A stretch of 64,000 bases of DNA from Pseudomonas sp. NFACC02 (GTDB lineage: Bacteria; Pseudomonadota; Gammaproteobacteria; Pseudomonadales; Pseudomonadaceae): positions 310,001 through 374,000 of the forward strand of contig NZ_FOEO01000001.1 of the NCBI RefSeq assembly GCF_900110765.1, read 5' to 3'. The position numbers and the translations under genes were made by a program. The notes under the pieces are model-generated. The model saw only the letters and a program-made list of their open reading frames with translations, was not told the DNA's origin and ran no database searches. Positions 45,880-54,618 of the stretch are shown piece by piece. Each line of letters begins with the position of its first letter. The stretch's first letter is position 1.

Positions 45880-46376
45880 TTCGCCAGCACGCCGGCTCCC
45901 ACAGGTCCGAGGCTGGACCGGGGTCTGAGGGATGGCCTCAAGCTCGTCAACAACGCGGTCCCTGTAGGAGACGTCCGAGGTTACGAGGGCAGCGAACGCG
46001 GTGGGTCAGTCACTGTTGATGGTGCTGACCCTCTGCATTCGCCAGCAAGCTGGCTCCTACAGGTCTGCGGTCTGAACTCAGGTTCGTGCCCCACCCCGGC
46101 CCCCTGTGGGAGACGTCCGAGGTTACGAGGGTATGGGCCGCAATTCGGACGAACGCGGTGGGTCAGTCACTGTTGATGGTACTGACCCTCTGCATTCGCC
46201 AGCAAGCTGGCTCCCACAGAGCTGCGGTTTGGACACAGGTTCGTGCGTCAACCCGGCCCCCTGTGGGAGACGTCCGAGGTTACGAGGGCTGCGAATGCGC
46301 TGGGTCAGTCACCGTTGATGGTGCTGACCTGACGCATTGTCGGAATGCCGCCTAGAGCAAGCTCGCTCCCGCAGGT
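45880..46376. repeat. Tandem array of REP-containing repeats
   Basis: About 500 bp made of three repeated units with starts at about 45968, 46110 and 46267 (spacing 142 and 157 bp; the second unit has an extra segment after GAGGG). Each unit starts GAGACGTCCGAGGTTACGAG, contains GTGGGTCAGTCACTGTTGAT, and in the first two ends with the REP sequence TTCGCCAGCAAGCTGGCTCC. Further REP halves flank the array at 45880 and 46376. Short open frames inside it are not real genes. Confidence 0.8.
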
Positions 46377-46402
46377 CATGGGGTGTTCACCGGGATACGA
46401 GA

Positions 46403-46810
46403 TCAGAACTTGCCTTTCAGGGCTTCAAGCCCGCTGTCGTAGACGCCTTGAATCAGCGCTTCGGCCTCGGCGTCGGAAACGCCGTTCGCGGTAAAAATAC
46501 TCGACCATTGGACCACTGCCGCGCGTTCGCCGTCGGCCCTGACTTTCAACGTCGCCAGATACCCTGTCACCGGCAATGGACCCTCGGTGATCGAGTAGCT
46601 GTAGGTGCGTGCCTGATTATCGTAAGTCTCCAGACGCTCGCTGATCTTCGCGCCGTCCTCGGTGGTCAGGTGGCGAATGCGGCCGCCTTCATCGGACACG
46701 CTTTGGGCAATGAACGGCAGCCAGTCGGGCAGCGAAAGAAAACCGCCCACGAGCGCCCAGACTGTGTCCGCCGAAACCGGGATGCGAACGGATGCAGATG
46801 CTGTAGCCAT
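46403..46810 (-). CDS. SRPBCC-family protein
   Basis: A 135-residue polyketide-cyclase/START-like protein (MATASASVRIPVSADTVWAL at the start, GGFLSLPDWLPFI after). Such proteins bind hydrophobic small molecules in a helix-grip cavity; no enzyme role can be given. It ends next to the repeat array and has no close partner: the next gene upstream ends 268 bp away, beyond an intrinsic terminator. Confidence 0.75.
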   Translation of the reverse strand: MATASASVRIPVSADTVWALVGGFLSLPDWLPFIAQSVSDEGGRIRHLTTEDGAKISERLETYDNQARTYSYSITEGPLPVTGYLATLKVRADGERAAVVQWSSIFTANGVSDAEAEALIQGVYDSGLEALKGKF

Positions 46811-47017
46811 GATGAATCTCCAGAAATGGTTCAGATAGCCGGGCTGTCGATGACGACGCTACCACACGCAGGGCAGCCCCGGTGGACGCGGAAGACGGGG
46901 GTGATGCCGGGTAGATGGATCACCTCATCCGCATCCGTGGCGCGCTGAATCATAGACGAAGGCGGTGTCGGACGGACGAAGTAAACGACCTTCGCCAACG
47001 CGCGACCGGCAGACAGA

Positions 47018-47057
47018 AAACCCCATGGGAGCGCGCTCATGGGCTCCCATGGGGTTT
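47018..47057. terminator. Strong bidirectional intrinsic terminator
   Basis: Perfect 15-bp arms AAACCCCATGGGAGC and GCTCCCATGGGGTTT with a 10-base loop, T-run after the stem on either strand. It follows the stop of the YcaC-like gene by 22 bases on the minus strand. Confidence 0.85.
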
Positions 47058-47078
47058 GAGGATGAACGGCTGGCTCGC

Positions 47079-47702
47079 TTACTTGGCGGTAAACGCCGAG
47101 TAGCTGTTCATCAGGTTGCGGTAGTTCGGGATGCGCTGGGACAACAGGTTGGCCAGGCCTTCCATGTCGTTGCGCCAGTCGCGTTGCAGCTCACACGCCA
47201 CCGAGAACCAGTTCATCAATTGCGCACCGGCAGCGGTCATGCGCGCCCAGGCGGCTTTCTGTACCACGTCGTTGAAGGTGCCCGAGGCATCGGTGACCAC
47301 GAACACGTCAAAACCTTCTTCCAGCGCGCACAGCGTCGGGAACGCCACGCACACGTCGGTCACCACGCCTGCGATGATCAGTTGCTTGCGGCCCGTGGCC
47401 TTGATCGCCTTGACGAAGTCTTCGTTGTCCCAGGCGTTGATCTGACCTGGACGGGCAATGTAAGGCGCGTCCGGGAACATTTCTTTCAGCTCGGGCACCA
47501 GCGGGCCGTTCGGGCCGGTTTCGAAGCTGGTGGTGAGGATGGTTGGCAGTTTGAAGAACTTGGCGCAGTCGGCCAGTGCCAGCACGTTGTTCTTGAATTC
47601 GTTGGGCGAGAAGTCCTGCACCAGCGAGATCAGGCCGGTCTGATGATCGACCAGCAGCACGACGGCATCGTTGATATCCAGACGCTTGTAGGGAACGGTC
47701 AT
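47079..47702 (-). CDS. YcaC-like isochorismatase-family hydrolase
   Basis: A 207-residue cysteine hydrolase. The expected catalytic Asp lies in VLLVDHQTGL (about 15-24) and the nucleophile Cys in VVTDVCVAFPTL (about 113-124). Length and sequence feel match YcaC, an octameric hydrolase of unknown physiological substrate. It stands alone between a terminator and the amidohydrolase gene (115 bp upstream). Confidence 0.83.
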   Translation of the reverse strand: MTVPYKRLDINDAVVLLVDHQTGLISLVQDFSPNEFKNNVLALADCAKFFKLPTILTTSFETGPNGPLVPELKEMFPDAPYIARPGQINAWDNEDFVKAIKATGRKQLIIAGVVTDVCVAFPTLCALEEGFDVFVVTDASGTFNDVVQKAAWARMTAAGAQLMNWFSVACELQRDWRNDMEGLANLLSQRIPNYRNLMNSYSAFTAK

Positions 47703-47817
47703 GGTTGACTCCAGTTAAGTGTGTGACAGGTGTGGGCGAGTGCCAGCGAACTGCGCCGGCGGATAGCCTCGCCGGTGAGTCCCGGCGAGGTGTTTCATGC
47801 TCCTTCGGGCCGTGTCG

Positions 47818-49815
47818 TCAGAACGCGAAGCACGAGCAGCCAAACGCGCCCCAGAATCCCTGGAAGTCGCTGACCGGCACTTTCGATTGACGGGCCTTGT
47901 CATGGCTATGGGCATGCACGGCGCAGGGGCCGCTGCACTGGTGAACCGCAGCCGCCATCGGCGCACCCGGACGCCAGTGCCCAGGCACTTTCGCCACCGG
48001 GGACCAGTCCGGCAGTACCGGCAGGCTCGGCGGCGACAGTTGATCGAACTCCTGGGTGCCGTAGACCACTTTGCCGTCGACGACCGTCAACACCGACTCG
48101 ATCCACTTGATCGACTCTTCCGGCACACTGAAGAAGTCCTGCGACAGCGCGACGACGTCAGCCAGTTGGCCGACCTTGATCTGACCCTTCTTGCCCTGCT
48201 CGGACGAGAACCAGGCGCTGCCGCGGGTGTACAGCTCGAGCGCAGTCTCGCGAGAAAGCCCTTCGGGGTACAACGCCAGGCCGCCCACGGTACGGCCGCT
48301 GACCATCCAGTACAACGAGGTCCACGGGTTGTAGCTGGACACGCGCGTCGCGTCAGTGCCCGCGCCGACCGGCACGCCTTCGGCCAGCATGCGCTTGATC
48401 GGTGGCGTGTGTTCGCCGGCCTTGGCGCCGTAGCGCTCGACGAAGTACTCGCCCTGGAAGGCCATGCGGTCCTGGATCGCAATACCGCCGCCCAGCGCTT
48501 TGACGCGCTCGATGTTTTTCGGAGTGATGGTTTCGCAGTGGTCGAAGAACCATGGAATGCCGTTGAACGGGATCTCGCGATTGACCTTCTCGAACACGTC
48601 GAGCATGCGCGAAATCGACTCGTCGTACGTGGCGTGAAGACGGAACGGCCAGCGGTGCTCGACCAGATGACGCACCACCGGTTCCAGGTCTTGCTCCATG
48701 CCCGGCGGCAGGTCCGGACGCGGTTCGAGGAAGTCTTCGAAGTCCGCCGCCGAGAACGTCAACATCTCGCCCGCGCCGTTGTGACGTAGGAAGTCGTCGC
48801 CCTGGTGCAACGTGACCGACTGGGTCCAGTTCTTGAAGTCGTTGAGCTCTTCTTTGGGCTTCTGGGTAAACAGGTTGTACGCGATGCGCACGGTCAACTG
48901 CCTGGCTTCAGCCAGTTGAGTGATGACGGCGTAGTCATCCGGGTAGTTCTGGAAACCACCGCCCGCGTCGATGGCACTGGTCACGCCCAGACGGTTCAAC
49001 TCGCGCATGAACTGGCGGGTCGAGTTGACCTGGTATTCAAGCGGCAGTTTGGGACCTTTCGCGAGGGTCGAGTACAGAATCATCGCGTTCGGTTTGGCGA
49101 CCAGCATGCCGGTCGGATCACCGTTGCTGTCGCGCACGATCTCGCCACCCGGCGGGTTCGGCGTGTCACGGGTATAGCCGGCAACCCGCAGCGCCGCGCG
49201 GTTAAGCAACGCGCGGTCATACAGGTGCAGGACGAACACCGGCGTATCGGGCGCTGCCTGGTTGAGTTCTTCGAGGGTGGGCATGCGCTTTTCAGCAAAC
49301 TGGAATTCGTTCCAGCCACCCACCACCCTCACCCACTGCGGGGTCGGTGTGCGGTCGGCCTGCGCCTTGAGCATGCGCAAGGCGTCGGCCAGCGACGGCA
49401 CACCTTCCCAACGCAGTTCGAGGTTGTAGTTCAGGCCACCACGAATCAGGTGCAAGTGAGAGTCGTTGAGGCCCGGGATCACCGTGCGCCGGTTCATGTC
49501 GATAACCTGAGTCGCACTGCCGCGCAATGACATGATTTCAGCATCGGTGCCGACCGCGACGAACTTGCCGTCGCCGATCGCGACCGCACTGGCCTTGGGT
49601 TTTTCCTGATCAACGGTGTGAAAGTTGCCGTTGTAAAGAATCAGATCGACGTTCATGGGGCCTCCGGCGGCTGAAGAGTGAGAAGCACCGACGGCGAAGC
49701 CGGTGACAGGCATTGAAGAGAACATGGCGGCCGCAGCGCCGAGCAATGAGCCTTTGGCGACGAAACTGCGGCGCTCGCTGCTGGCCGGGGCATCATCGTT
49801 CGGATCATCCTTCAT
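47818..49815 (-). CDS. Tat-exported amidohydrolase (YtcJ/amidohydrolase-3 type)
   Basis: A 665-residue metal-dependent hydrolase. The N-terminus carries a twin-arginine signal (SSERRSFVAKG at about 13-23, then a hydrophobic run to SMPVTGFAVGA). The barrel metal site starts with GLNDSHLHLIRGG near 140. The tail is unusual: the last 40 residues contain HQCSGPC, HAHSHD and FGCSC, a Cys/His-rich patch that could hold metal. The ATG at 49815 overlaps the end of the ABM gene by 11 bp. Amide or urea substrates are unknown. Confidence 0.8.
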   Translation of the reverse strand: MKDDPNDDAPASSERRSFVAKGSLLGAAAAMFSSMPVTGFAVGASHSSAAGGPMNVDLILYNGNFHTVDQEKPKASAVAIGDGKFVAVGTDAEIMSLRGSATQVIDMNRRTVIPGLNDSHLHLIRGGLNYNLELRWEGVPSLADALRMLKAQADRTPTPQWVRVVGGWNEFQFAEKRMPTLEELNQAAPDTPVFVLHLYDRALLNRAALRVAGYTRDTPNPPGGEIVRDSNGDPTGMLVAKPNAMILYSTLAKGPKLPLEYQVNSTRQFMRELNRLGVTSAIDAGGGFQNYPDDYAVITQLAEARQLTVRIAYNLFTQKPKEELNDFKNWTQSVTLHQGDDFLRHNGAGEMLTFSAADFEDFLEPRPDLPPGMEQDLEPVVRHLVEHRWPFRLHATYDESISRMLDVFEKVNREIPFNGIPWFFDHCETITPKNIERVKALGGGIAIQDRMAFQGEYFVERYGAKAGEHTPPIKRMLAEGVPVGAGTDATRVSSYNPWTSLYWMVSGRTVGGLALYPEGLSRETALELYTRGSAWFSSEQGKKGQIKVGQLADVVALSQDFFSVPEESIKWIESVLTVVDGKVVYGTQEFDQLSPPSLPVLPDWSPVAKVPGHWRPGAPMAAAVHQCSGPCAVHAHSHDKARQSKVPVSDFQGFWGAFGCSCFAF

Positions 49816-50437
49816 GATCGGCACCGGGCGCCGGCTCAGGCTTGGCGTTGAGCCAGGGCGCAAACAACCGGGTCGCCTGAGGCATCAGCAGGTAGACCAC
49901 CAGCAGCACGATGGTGATGGTCACCAGTGCGGTGCTGATGACGTAATTGCCCAGCGGTGGAAAGGCCTGGAAGACCGGGCCCCAGAGCAGCGGGATCAAC
50001 AGGGTCAGCGGACAGATCACGAAGAAGGTGACGACCGCCTGTTTCCAGCGCGGCGGCGGTGGACTGTCGCTGGCAGGGACGAACCAGAACTCGTTGTGCC
50101 GGTTGACCTCCGTGAAGTCGCCGTCGGCGAGCATCGGCGCCGCCTCGGCGACCAGTTCGCGGCGCTGTGCGGAGTCCAGCCAGCTTTGCATGACGTCGGT
50201 GGAGCAGTACCGCAGCACACAGGTGAACATGTGCAGACCGCCGGATTGACCACGGATCACGTCCACGCCCAGGTGCCCCGGGTAGGTGGCCGCAATGGCC
50301 ACCGTTCGCCGCAGCCAGGCTTCGTATTGCGCCTCCATGCCTTTCTTGACGCGGTGCTTGATCACCAGCGTGACAATCTCGTCGGGCGACAGTTTGGAGG
50401 TCGGCGTGACCTCCGCAGACAAGGCAGACTCAGGCAT
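49805..50437 (-). CDS. ABM-domain membrane protein
   Basis: A 210-residue protein with an N-terminal antibiotic-biosynthesis-monooxygenase-like domain (about 20-115; VKKGMEAQYEAWLRRT) and two C-terminal membrane segments (about 130-155 and 163-188). It couples to DoxX upstream (8-bp overlap) and to the amidohydrolase downstream (11-bp overlap). The trio is probably one unit at the inner membrane, perhaps handling a quinone or reactive product of the exported hydrolase; that is inference. Confidence 0.77.
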   Translation of the reverse strand: MPESALSAEVTPTSKLSPDEIVTLVIKHRVKKGMEAQYEAWLRRTVAIAATYPGHLGVDVIRGQSGGLHMFTCVLRYCSTDVMQSWLDSAQRRELVAEAAPMLADGDFTEVNRHNEFWFVPASDSPPPPRWKQAVVTFFVICPLTLLIPLLWGPVFQAFPPLGNYVISTALVTITIVLLVVYLLMPQATRLFAPWLNAKPEPAPGADHEG

Positions 50438-50846
50438 AGCGAAGCGCTCCGGGCAAGCGAACAGTGAGCGCCAGACGGCCAGGACCGGCGATCAGCACAC
50501 TGGTAAAAATGATGATCAGCAACCAGCCGAACTGGCCTTGATCGACACTCCAGTCGCTGTGCACCACGACCAGTGCCACCAGCAGCAGGAAGAGAATAGG
50601 CAGACAAGCGATTCGCGCCAGGACGCCGGTCAGAATCAGCAGCGGGCACAACACTTCGGCGAAAATCGCCATGCTCAGGGTCAGGGGTGCGCCCAGGTGG
50701 AACGGGTCTTCGATCAGTGATAATTGCGCCTTGAAGTCCAGCAACTTGGGCAGCCCATGGACGAACAGCAGGAACAACGAGCCGCTCCCTCGCAGGAACA
50801 AAAGCCCCCAGTCCCGAGCACGATCATCGGCAGTTGAATCGTTCAT
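50430..50846 (-). CDS. DoxX-family membrane protein
   Basis: A 138-residue protein with four membrane segments of the DoxX/YphA type (DWGLLFLRGSGSLFLLFVHGLPKL at the start). DoxX-like proteins are linked to redox stress or thiosulfate/quinone reactions in other bacteria. It is the first gene of the DoxX-ABM-amidohydrolase run and overlaps the next by 8 bp. Confidence 0.78.
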   Translation of the reverse strand: MNDSTADDRARDWGLLFLRGSGSLFLLFVHGLPKLLDFKAQLSLIEDPFHLGAPLTLSMAIFAEVLCPLLILTGVLARIACLPILFLLLVALVVVHSDWSVDQGQFGWLLIIIFTSVLIAGPGRLALTVRLPGALRYA

Positions 50847-51031
50847 CGCACACCCATGAATTCAGCGATACCCGCCCAGCCGAAACAGCGTGGACGAAAG
50901 GTAAAGCCATAGTGTCGCGGTGGGAGATTCAGGTCTTGAACAGACGTGCTGTGAATGGACGGTTTGTGCGTGGGGCAACGTTGCCGCGTACTTGCCAGCG
51001 TCTGGCCGGAGCGGTAGGAGCGGTAGGAGCG

Positions 51032-51165
51032 GTAGGAGCGTGGCTTGTCCCGCGATCTGGCGCGAAGCGGCAGTAAAATCAGGCGACTCGGTTATACCTG
51101 ACACACCGCATGCACAGGTCTTGCTGCCGGTCCCCGGCAGATCGCGGGACAAGCCACGCTCCTAC
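51032..51165. repeat. REPIN with perfect 28-bp arms, preceded by 9-bp microrepeats
   Basis: Left arm 51032-51059 and right arm 51138-51165 are perfect inverted copies, beginning GTAGGAGCGTGGCTTGTCCC. The spacer shares long stretches with the spacer of the copy at 55547-55680. Three direct copies of GGTAGGAGC lie at 51013-51039, overlapping the left arm. It is in the gap between doxX and the Ser-rich gene. Confidence 0.85.
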
Positions 51166-51286
51166 ACCATGCAGGCAGAACCCTTAGAGCTGCACATGTG
51201 ATGGAAGACAGTTGCTACGGCCTCCGGCCAGAATCAACAACAGTACCGCCGACACATATTCGCTTCTGCTGAAAGCTTTGCTGATG

Positions 51287-51335
51287 GTTCCCACGCTCCG
51301 CGTGGTACCCCATTGAATGACGCTCCGCGTCATCC
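51287..51335. repeat. Short repeat with ACGCTCCGCGT cores
   Basis: Two cores, CACGCTCCGCGTGG and GACGCTCCGCGTC, each an inverted repeat. They are the reverse complement of the repeats at 950-1039. They lie just downstream of the Ser-rich gene. Confidence 0.65.
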
Positions 51336-51366
51336 GGGGTGGGGCGAACTCATGAAACTTGCTCTT

Positions 51367-51735
51367 TCAGTTGGCTTCCTGAATCTGCCCCTTGCGCTCC
51401 ATGATCATGCGCTCGCCGCTCTGTTGGCGTTGCTGTTGCAGGGAATCGGAAGTGCCGCCGGAAGAAGGAGAGGAAGAGGAAGAAGATGACGAACCGGATG
51501 TCGTGCCGGGTCGTAACGCCGGGTTGGTCGTGCCCGCACCGCCGGTGTCCACACCGATGTTGTTCCTGCGGTTCGGGTTGATGGCGTTGTTAACGCCGTG
51601 GGTGCCCATCGCCCCGGTATCCGAAGCGGCGAGCATCAACGGCGACGAAACCGACTGCTGCGCCATGGCGCCACTCGACGCGGCAGTCATGGCTGCCAGC
51701 GACAAACACATCAAGGTCTTGCGCGAGCTGATCAT
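51367..51735 (-). CDS. Exported low-complexity Ser/Gly-rich protein
   Basis: A 122-residue protein with a Sec signal peptide (MISSRKTLMCLSLAAMTAAS, cleavage near AMA/QQ). The mature part is rich in Asn, Gly and Thr and contains a run of eight Ser at about 80-88, then a Gln/Arg-rich tail. No known domain is seen. It is monocistronic as far as I can tell. It resembles small periplasmic hypothetical proteins common in Pseudomonas. Confidence 0.6.
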   Translation of the reverse strand: MISSRKTLMCLSLAAMTAASSGAMAQQSVSSPLMLAASDTGAMGTHGVNNAINPNRRNNIGVDTGGAGTTNPALRPGTTSGSSSSSSSSPSSGGTSDSLQQQRQQSGERMIMERKGQIQEAN

Positions 51736-51812
51736 CCACGTCTCTCCAGAATTTCCCCAAGGGCCTTTCTTTTCGAGGACAGTCGATCATCAGCGTTCGC
51801 TTTTTTTCCGCC

Positions 51813-53105
51813 TCAATACCTCGGTTTGACCGCTTTCCAGTCGGGCTTGTACTTCTGCATCTGCTTCACGTCGTCCCGTGAACGGATTCCACAGGTCAGG
51901 TACTGGTCGTTGAGCTTGCCCAACTGGTCATAGTCCAGTTCAAGGCCCAGGCCCGGGTCGCGGGTGATTTTCACGCAGCCGTCGACGATGGGCAGCTTGC
52001 CGCCCTTGATCACTTCTTCGTCCGGTTCCTGCCAGGGGTAATGGGTGTCGCAGGCGAAATCCAGGTTCGGCACCGCCGCGGCCACGTGCGCCATCGCCAT
52101 CAGGCTGATGCCCAGGTGCGAGTTGGAGTGCATCGACACACCGAGACCGAATGTCTCGCACATCTTCGCCAGCGTCTGGGTGTCGCGCAGGCCGCCCCAG
52201 TAATGGTGGTCGGCAAGGACGATCTGCACGCTGTTCTGCGCCACGCTGCGGCGGAACTCGTCAAAATCGGTGACCACCATGTTGGTCGCCAGCGGCAACC
52301 CCGTGCGCTGGTGCAACGCGGCCATGCCGTCCAGGCCCGGCGTCGGGTCTTCGTAGTACTGCAGATCGTCTCCCAGCAATTCGGCCATACGGATGGAGGT
52401 TTCCAGCGACCAGTTGCCGTTCGGGTCGATGCGCAACGGGTAGCCCGGGAAGGCTTTCTTCAGGGCCTTGATGCACGACACCTCATGCTCGGGATCCAGG
52501 GCGCCGGCCTTGAGTTTGATGCTCTTGAAGCCATAGGCCTCGATCATGCGCCGCGCCTGGGCAACGATCTGCTCTTCGCTCAGCGCCTCGCCCCAACTGT
52601 CCGGCGCATAAGGCGAATCAGCGTGCTGAGCGTATTTGAAAAACAGGTACGCACTGAACGGCACCTGATCGCGCACCGCACCGCCGAGCAGGTCCACCAG
52701 CGGCAGGCTCATCGAACGCGCCTGCAGGTCGAGAAAGGCGACTTCGAACGCCGAATACGCGTTGCTCACCGCTTTGCTCGCGTGCGAGCCCGGCGCCAGC
52801 TCGGCGCCTGCAATGCTCGCCGGTTTGTGGGCCGCGACCGTGGCTTTGACCACGGCCTTGAGTTGCGCAAGATTGAACGGGTCCAGGCCGATCAGTTGGC
52901 TCTGTACCTGCTGCTGGATCGCCAGCGCCGGCGCGTCGCCGTAACTTTCGCCCAGGCCGATATACCCGTTATCGCTCTCGATTTCGATGATCGAGCGCAG
53001 CGCGAAGGGTTCATGGATACCGCTGGCGTTGAGCAGCGGCGGGTCACGGAATGCAATCGGAGTGACAGTAACGCGTGTGATTTTCAAAAGACTTCTCCCG
53101 GTCAA
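51813..53105 (-). CDS. gudD: Glucarate dehydratase-family enzyme
   Basis: A 430-residue enolase-superfamily dehydratase. The catalytic KxK is in SIKLKAG near 200, metal ligands are in RIDPNGNWS, YYEDPTPG and NMVVTDF, and HSNSHLGISLMAMAH near 340 is characteristic of the glucarate dehydratase group. It should convert D-glucarate (or L-idarate) to 5-keto-4-deoxyglucarate. It follows the MFS gene in the same direction by 36 bases. GudX-like non-catalytic relatives exist, but the key residues are present here. Confidence 0.85.
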   Translation of the reverse strand: MTGRSLLKITRVTVTPIAFRDPPLLNASGIHEPFALRSIIEIESDNGYIGLGESYGDAPALAIQQQVQSQLIGLDPFNLAQLKAVVKATVAAHKPASIAGAELAPGSHASKAVSNAYSAFEVAFLDLQARSMSLPLVDLLGGAVRDQVPFSAYLFFKYAQHADSPYAPDSWGEALSEEQIVAQARRMIEAYGFKSIKLKAGALDPEHEVSCIKALKKAFPGYPLRIDPNGNWSLETSIRMAELLGDDLQYYEDPTPGLDGMAALHQRTGLPLATNMVVTDFDEFRRSVAQNSVQIVLADHHYWGGLRDTQTLAKMCETFGLGVSMHSNSHLGISLMAMAHVAAAVPNLDFACDTHYPWQEPDEEVIKGGKLPIVDGCVKITRDPGLGLELDYDQLGKLNDQYLTCGIRSRDDVKQMQKYKPDWKAVKPRY

Positions 53106-53141
53106 TCAGGGTGTGAGGCTTGGCTCGCAGCAGGGTCGGGG

Positions 53142-54530
53142 CTACTTGGCAGCGCGCAGTGCCGCCGTTTTATCCATCGAGGGGCTGGGCGGAACGTTTC
53201 GCGGCTTTCCCGGCTGTTCACCTTTGGGCGTAGTGCGGGCAAAGAAGATCACCACCGCGGCCACCAACGAGGTGATCGCCAGGCCGTACAGGCCGCCTTG
53301 GATAGAGCCGGTGGTTTGTTCAAGAAAACCGAACGCGGTCGGCGCGACGAAGCCGCCGAGATTGCCGATGGAGTTGATCAGGGCAATCACCGCCGCGGCG
53401 ATGCGTGCGTCCAGATAGCCCTGAGGAATCGGCCAGAACAGCGCTGACGCCGCCTTGAAACCAATCGCGGCGAAGCAGATGGCGACGAAGGCAAAGATCG
53501 GTCCGCCCATGGTCGACATGAACATGCCGCATGCAGCGATCACCAGCGTCACGGCCACCCACGCCTGTTGGTGTTTGAAGCGGGCGGCCAGCGCGGCAAA
53601 GCCATACATGGCGACGATGGAAATGATCCAGGGGATCGAGTTGAACATACCGACTTCGAAGTCACTCAGGTTGCCCATCTTCTTGATCATGCTCGGCAGC
53701 CAGAACGTTGCGCCATAAATCGTCAGCGCCACCGAGAAGTAGATGAAGCAGAACAGCAGGATCTGCCGGTCCGCCAGCAGCTTGAAGATCGACGGTTTGA
53801 TCACTTGCGCCGCTTCACGGGCACGCTGCTCTTCTTCGATCGCGCGGATCAGCGCGCCCTTCTCTTCCTCGCTCAGCCACTTGGCTTCGCGGGGATGAGA
53901 TTGCAACCAGAACCAGACGAAACCGCACAAGGCGATGGACGCAAAACCCTCGATGATGAACATCCACTGCCAGCCGTGCAGGCTCAAGCCGCTGACGCCC
54001 AATAACGCACCGGACACAGGGCCGGAAATCACCGACGCGATGGCCGACCCGCTGAGGAAGACCGCCATCGCCTTGCCGCGCTCGTTCGACGGCAGCCACT
54101 GCGTGAAGTAATAGATGATGCCGGGGAAGAAGCCCGCTTCCGCCGCGCCGAGAATGAAGCGCAGAACGTAAAAGCTGGTTTCGCCTCGCACGAACGCCAT
54201 GGCCATGGCCGCTGCGCCCCAGGTGAACATGATGCGGGTCAGCCAGGCGCGGGCACCGTACCGCTGCAGCAACATGTTGGACGGCACTTCGAAGAGCGCG
54301 TACCCCACGAAGAACAGGCCGGCACCCAGTCCGTAGGCCGCCGCACCGATGCCGAGGTCGGTCTCCATATGGCTGCGTACGAAGCCGATGTTCACCCGGT
54401 CGATGTAGTTGACGATGAACATGATGACGAACAACGGCAGCACGTGCCGCTTTACCTTGGCGGCCGCGCGGGCAAGCACGGTGGGGTCCGTCGTGGGATT
54501 GAGGGTATTCAAGGGGCAACTCCCGATCAT
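53142..54530 (-). CDS. ACS-family MFS transporter beside glucarate dehydratase
   Basis: A 462-residue carrier with twelve membrane segments and FIVNYIDRVNIGFVRSHM after helix 1, the ACS signature. The start is uncertain: the TTG at 54512 has GGGAG seven bases upstream, while the ATG at 54530 has no clear Shine-Dalgarno. It belongs to the branch that includes tartrate and phthalate carriers; with gudD downstream, glucarate or galactarate is the likely cargo. It is divergent from a LysR gene. Confidence 0.82.
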   Translation of the reverse strand: MIGSCPLNTLNPTTDPTVLARAAAKVKRHVLPLFVIMFIVNYIDRVNIGFVRSHMETDLGIGAAAYGLGAGLFFVGYALFEVPSNMLLQRYGARAWLTRIMFTWGAAAMAMAFVRGETSFYVLRFILGAAEAGFFPGIIYYFTQWLPSNERGKAMAVFLSGSAIASVISGPVSGALLGVSGLSLHGWQWMFIIEGFASIALCGFVWFWLQSHPREAKWLSEEEKGALIRAIEEEQRAREAAQVIKPSIFKLLADRQILLFCFIYFSVALTIYGATFWLPSMIKKMGNLSDFEVGMFNSIPWIISIVAMYGFAALAARFKHQQAWVAVTLVIAACGMFMSTMGGPIFAFVAICFAAIGFKAASALFWPIPQGYLDARIAAAVIALINSIGNLGGFVAPTAFGFLEQTTGSIQGGLYGLAITSLVAAVVIFFARTTPKGEQPGKPRNVPPSPSMDKTAALRAAK

Positions 54531-54579
54531 TGTTTTTTTGGGGATGAGCCGATGATGGACGCCGGTATTGTTCCCGTCT

Positions 54580-54589
54580 AATCTAGATT
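54580..54589. promoter_or_regulatory. AATCTAGATT palindrome, candidate LysR site
   Basis: A 10-bp perfect palindrome in the 88-bp gap between the divergent MFS and LysR genes, 30 bases from the LysR ATG, where an autoregulatory LysR site is usual. Confidence 0.35.
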
Positions 54590-54618
54590 GACTGTTGATT
54601 GATACCCGGAATATATCA

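Noticed and set aside
46086..46355. Short plus-strand frames in the repeat array
   Set aside because: They arise from the repeated units themselves and change frame with the insertion in the second unit.
45880..46376. CRISPR array
   Set aside because: The repeated units are about 150 bp and include inverted REP sequences; there are no short regular repeats with unique spacers and no cas genes.
46831..47040. 69-codon minus-strand frame with a CPACG motif between the SRPBCC and YcaC-like genes
   Set aside because: It starts inside the strong terminator hairpin and has no ribosome-binding site; CPACG alone is not enough to support a gene.
52041..53447. 468-codon plus-strand open frame opposite gudD
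   Set aside because: The minus strand encodes a glucarate-dehydratase-like enzyme with all key residues; the plus frame is Arg/His/Gln rich and crosses a gene boundary.
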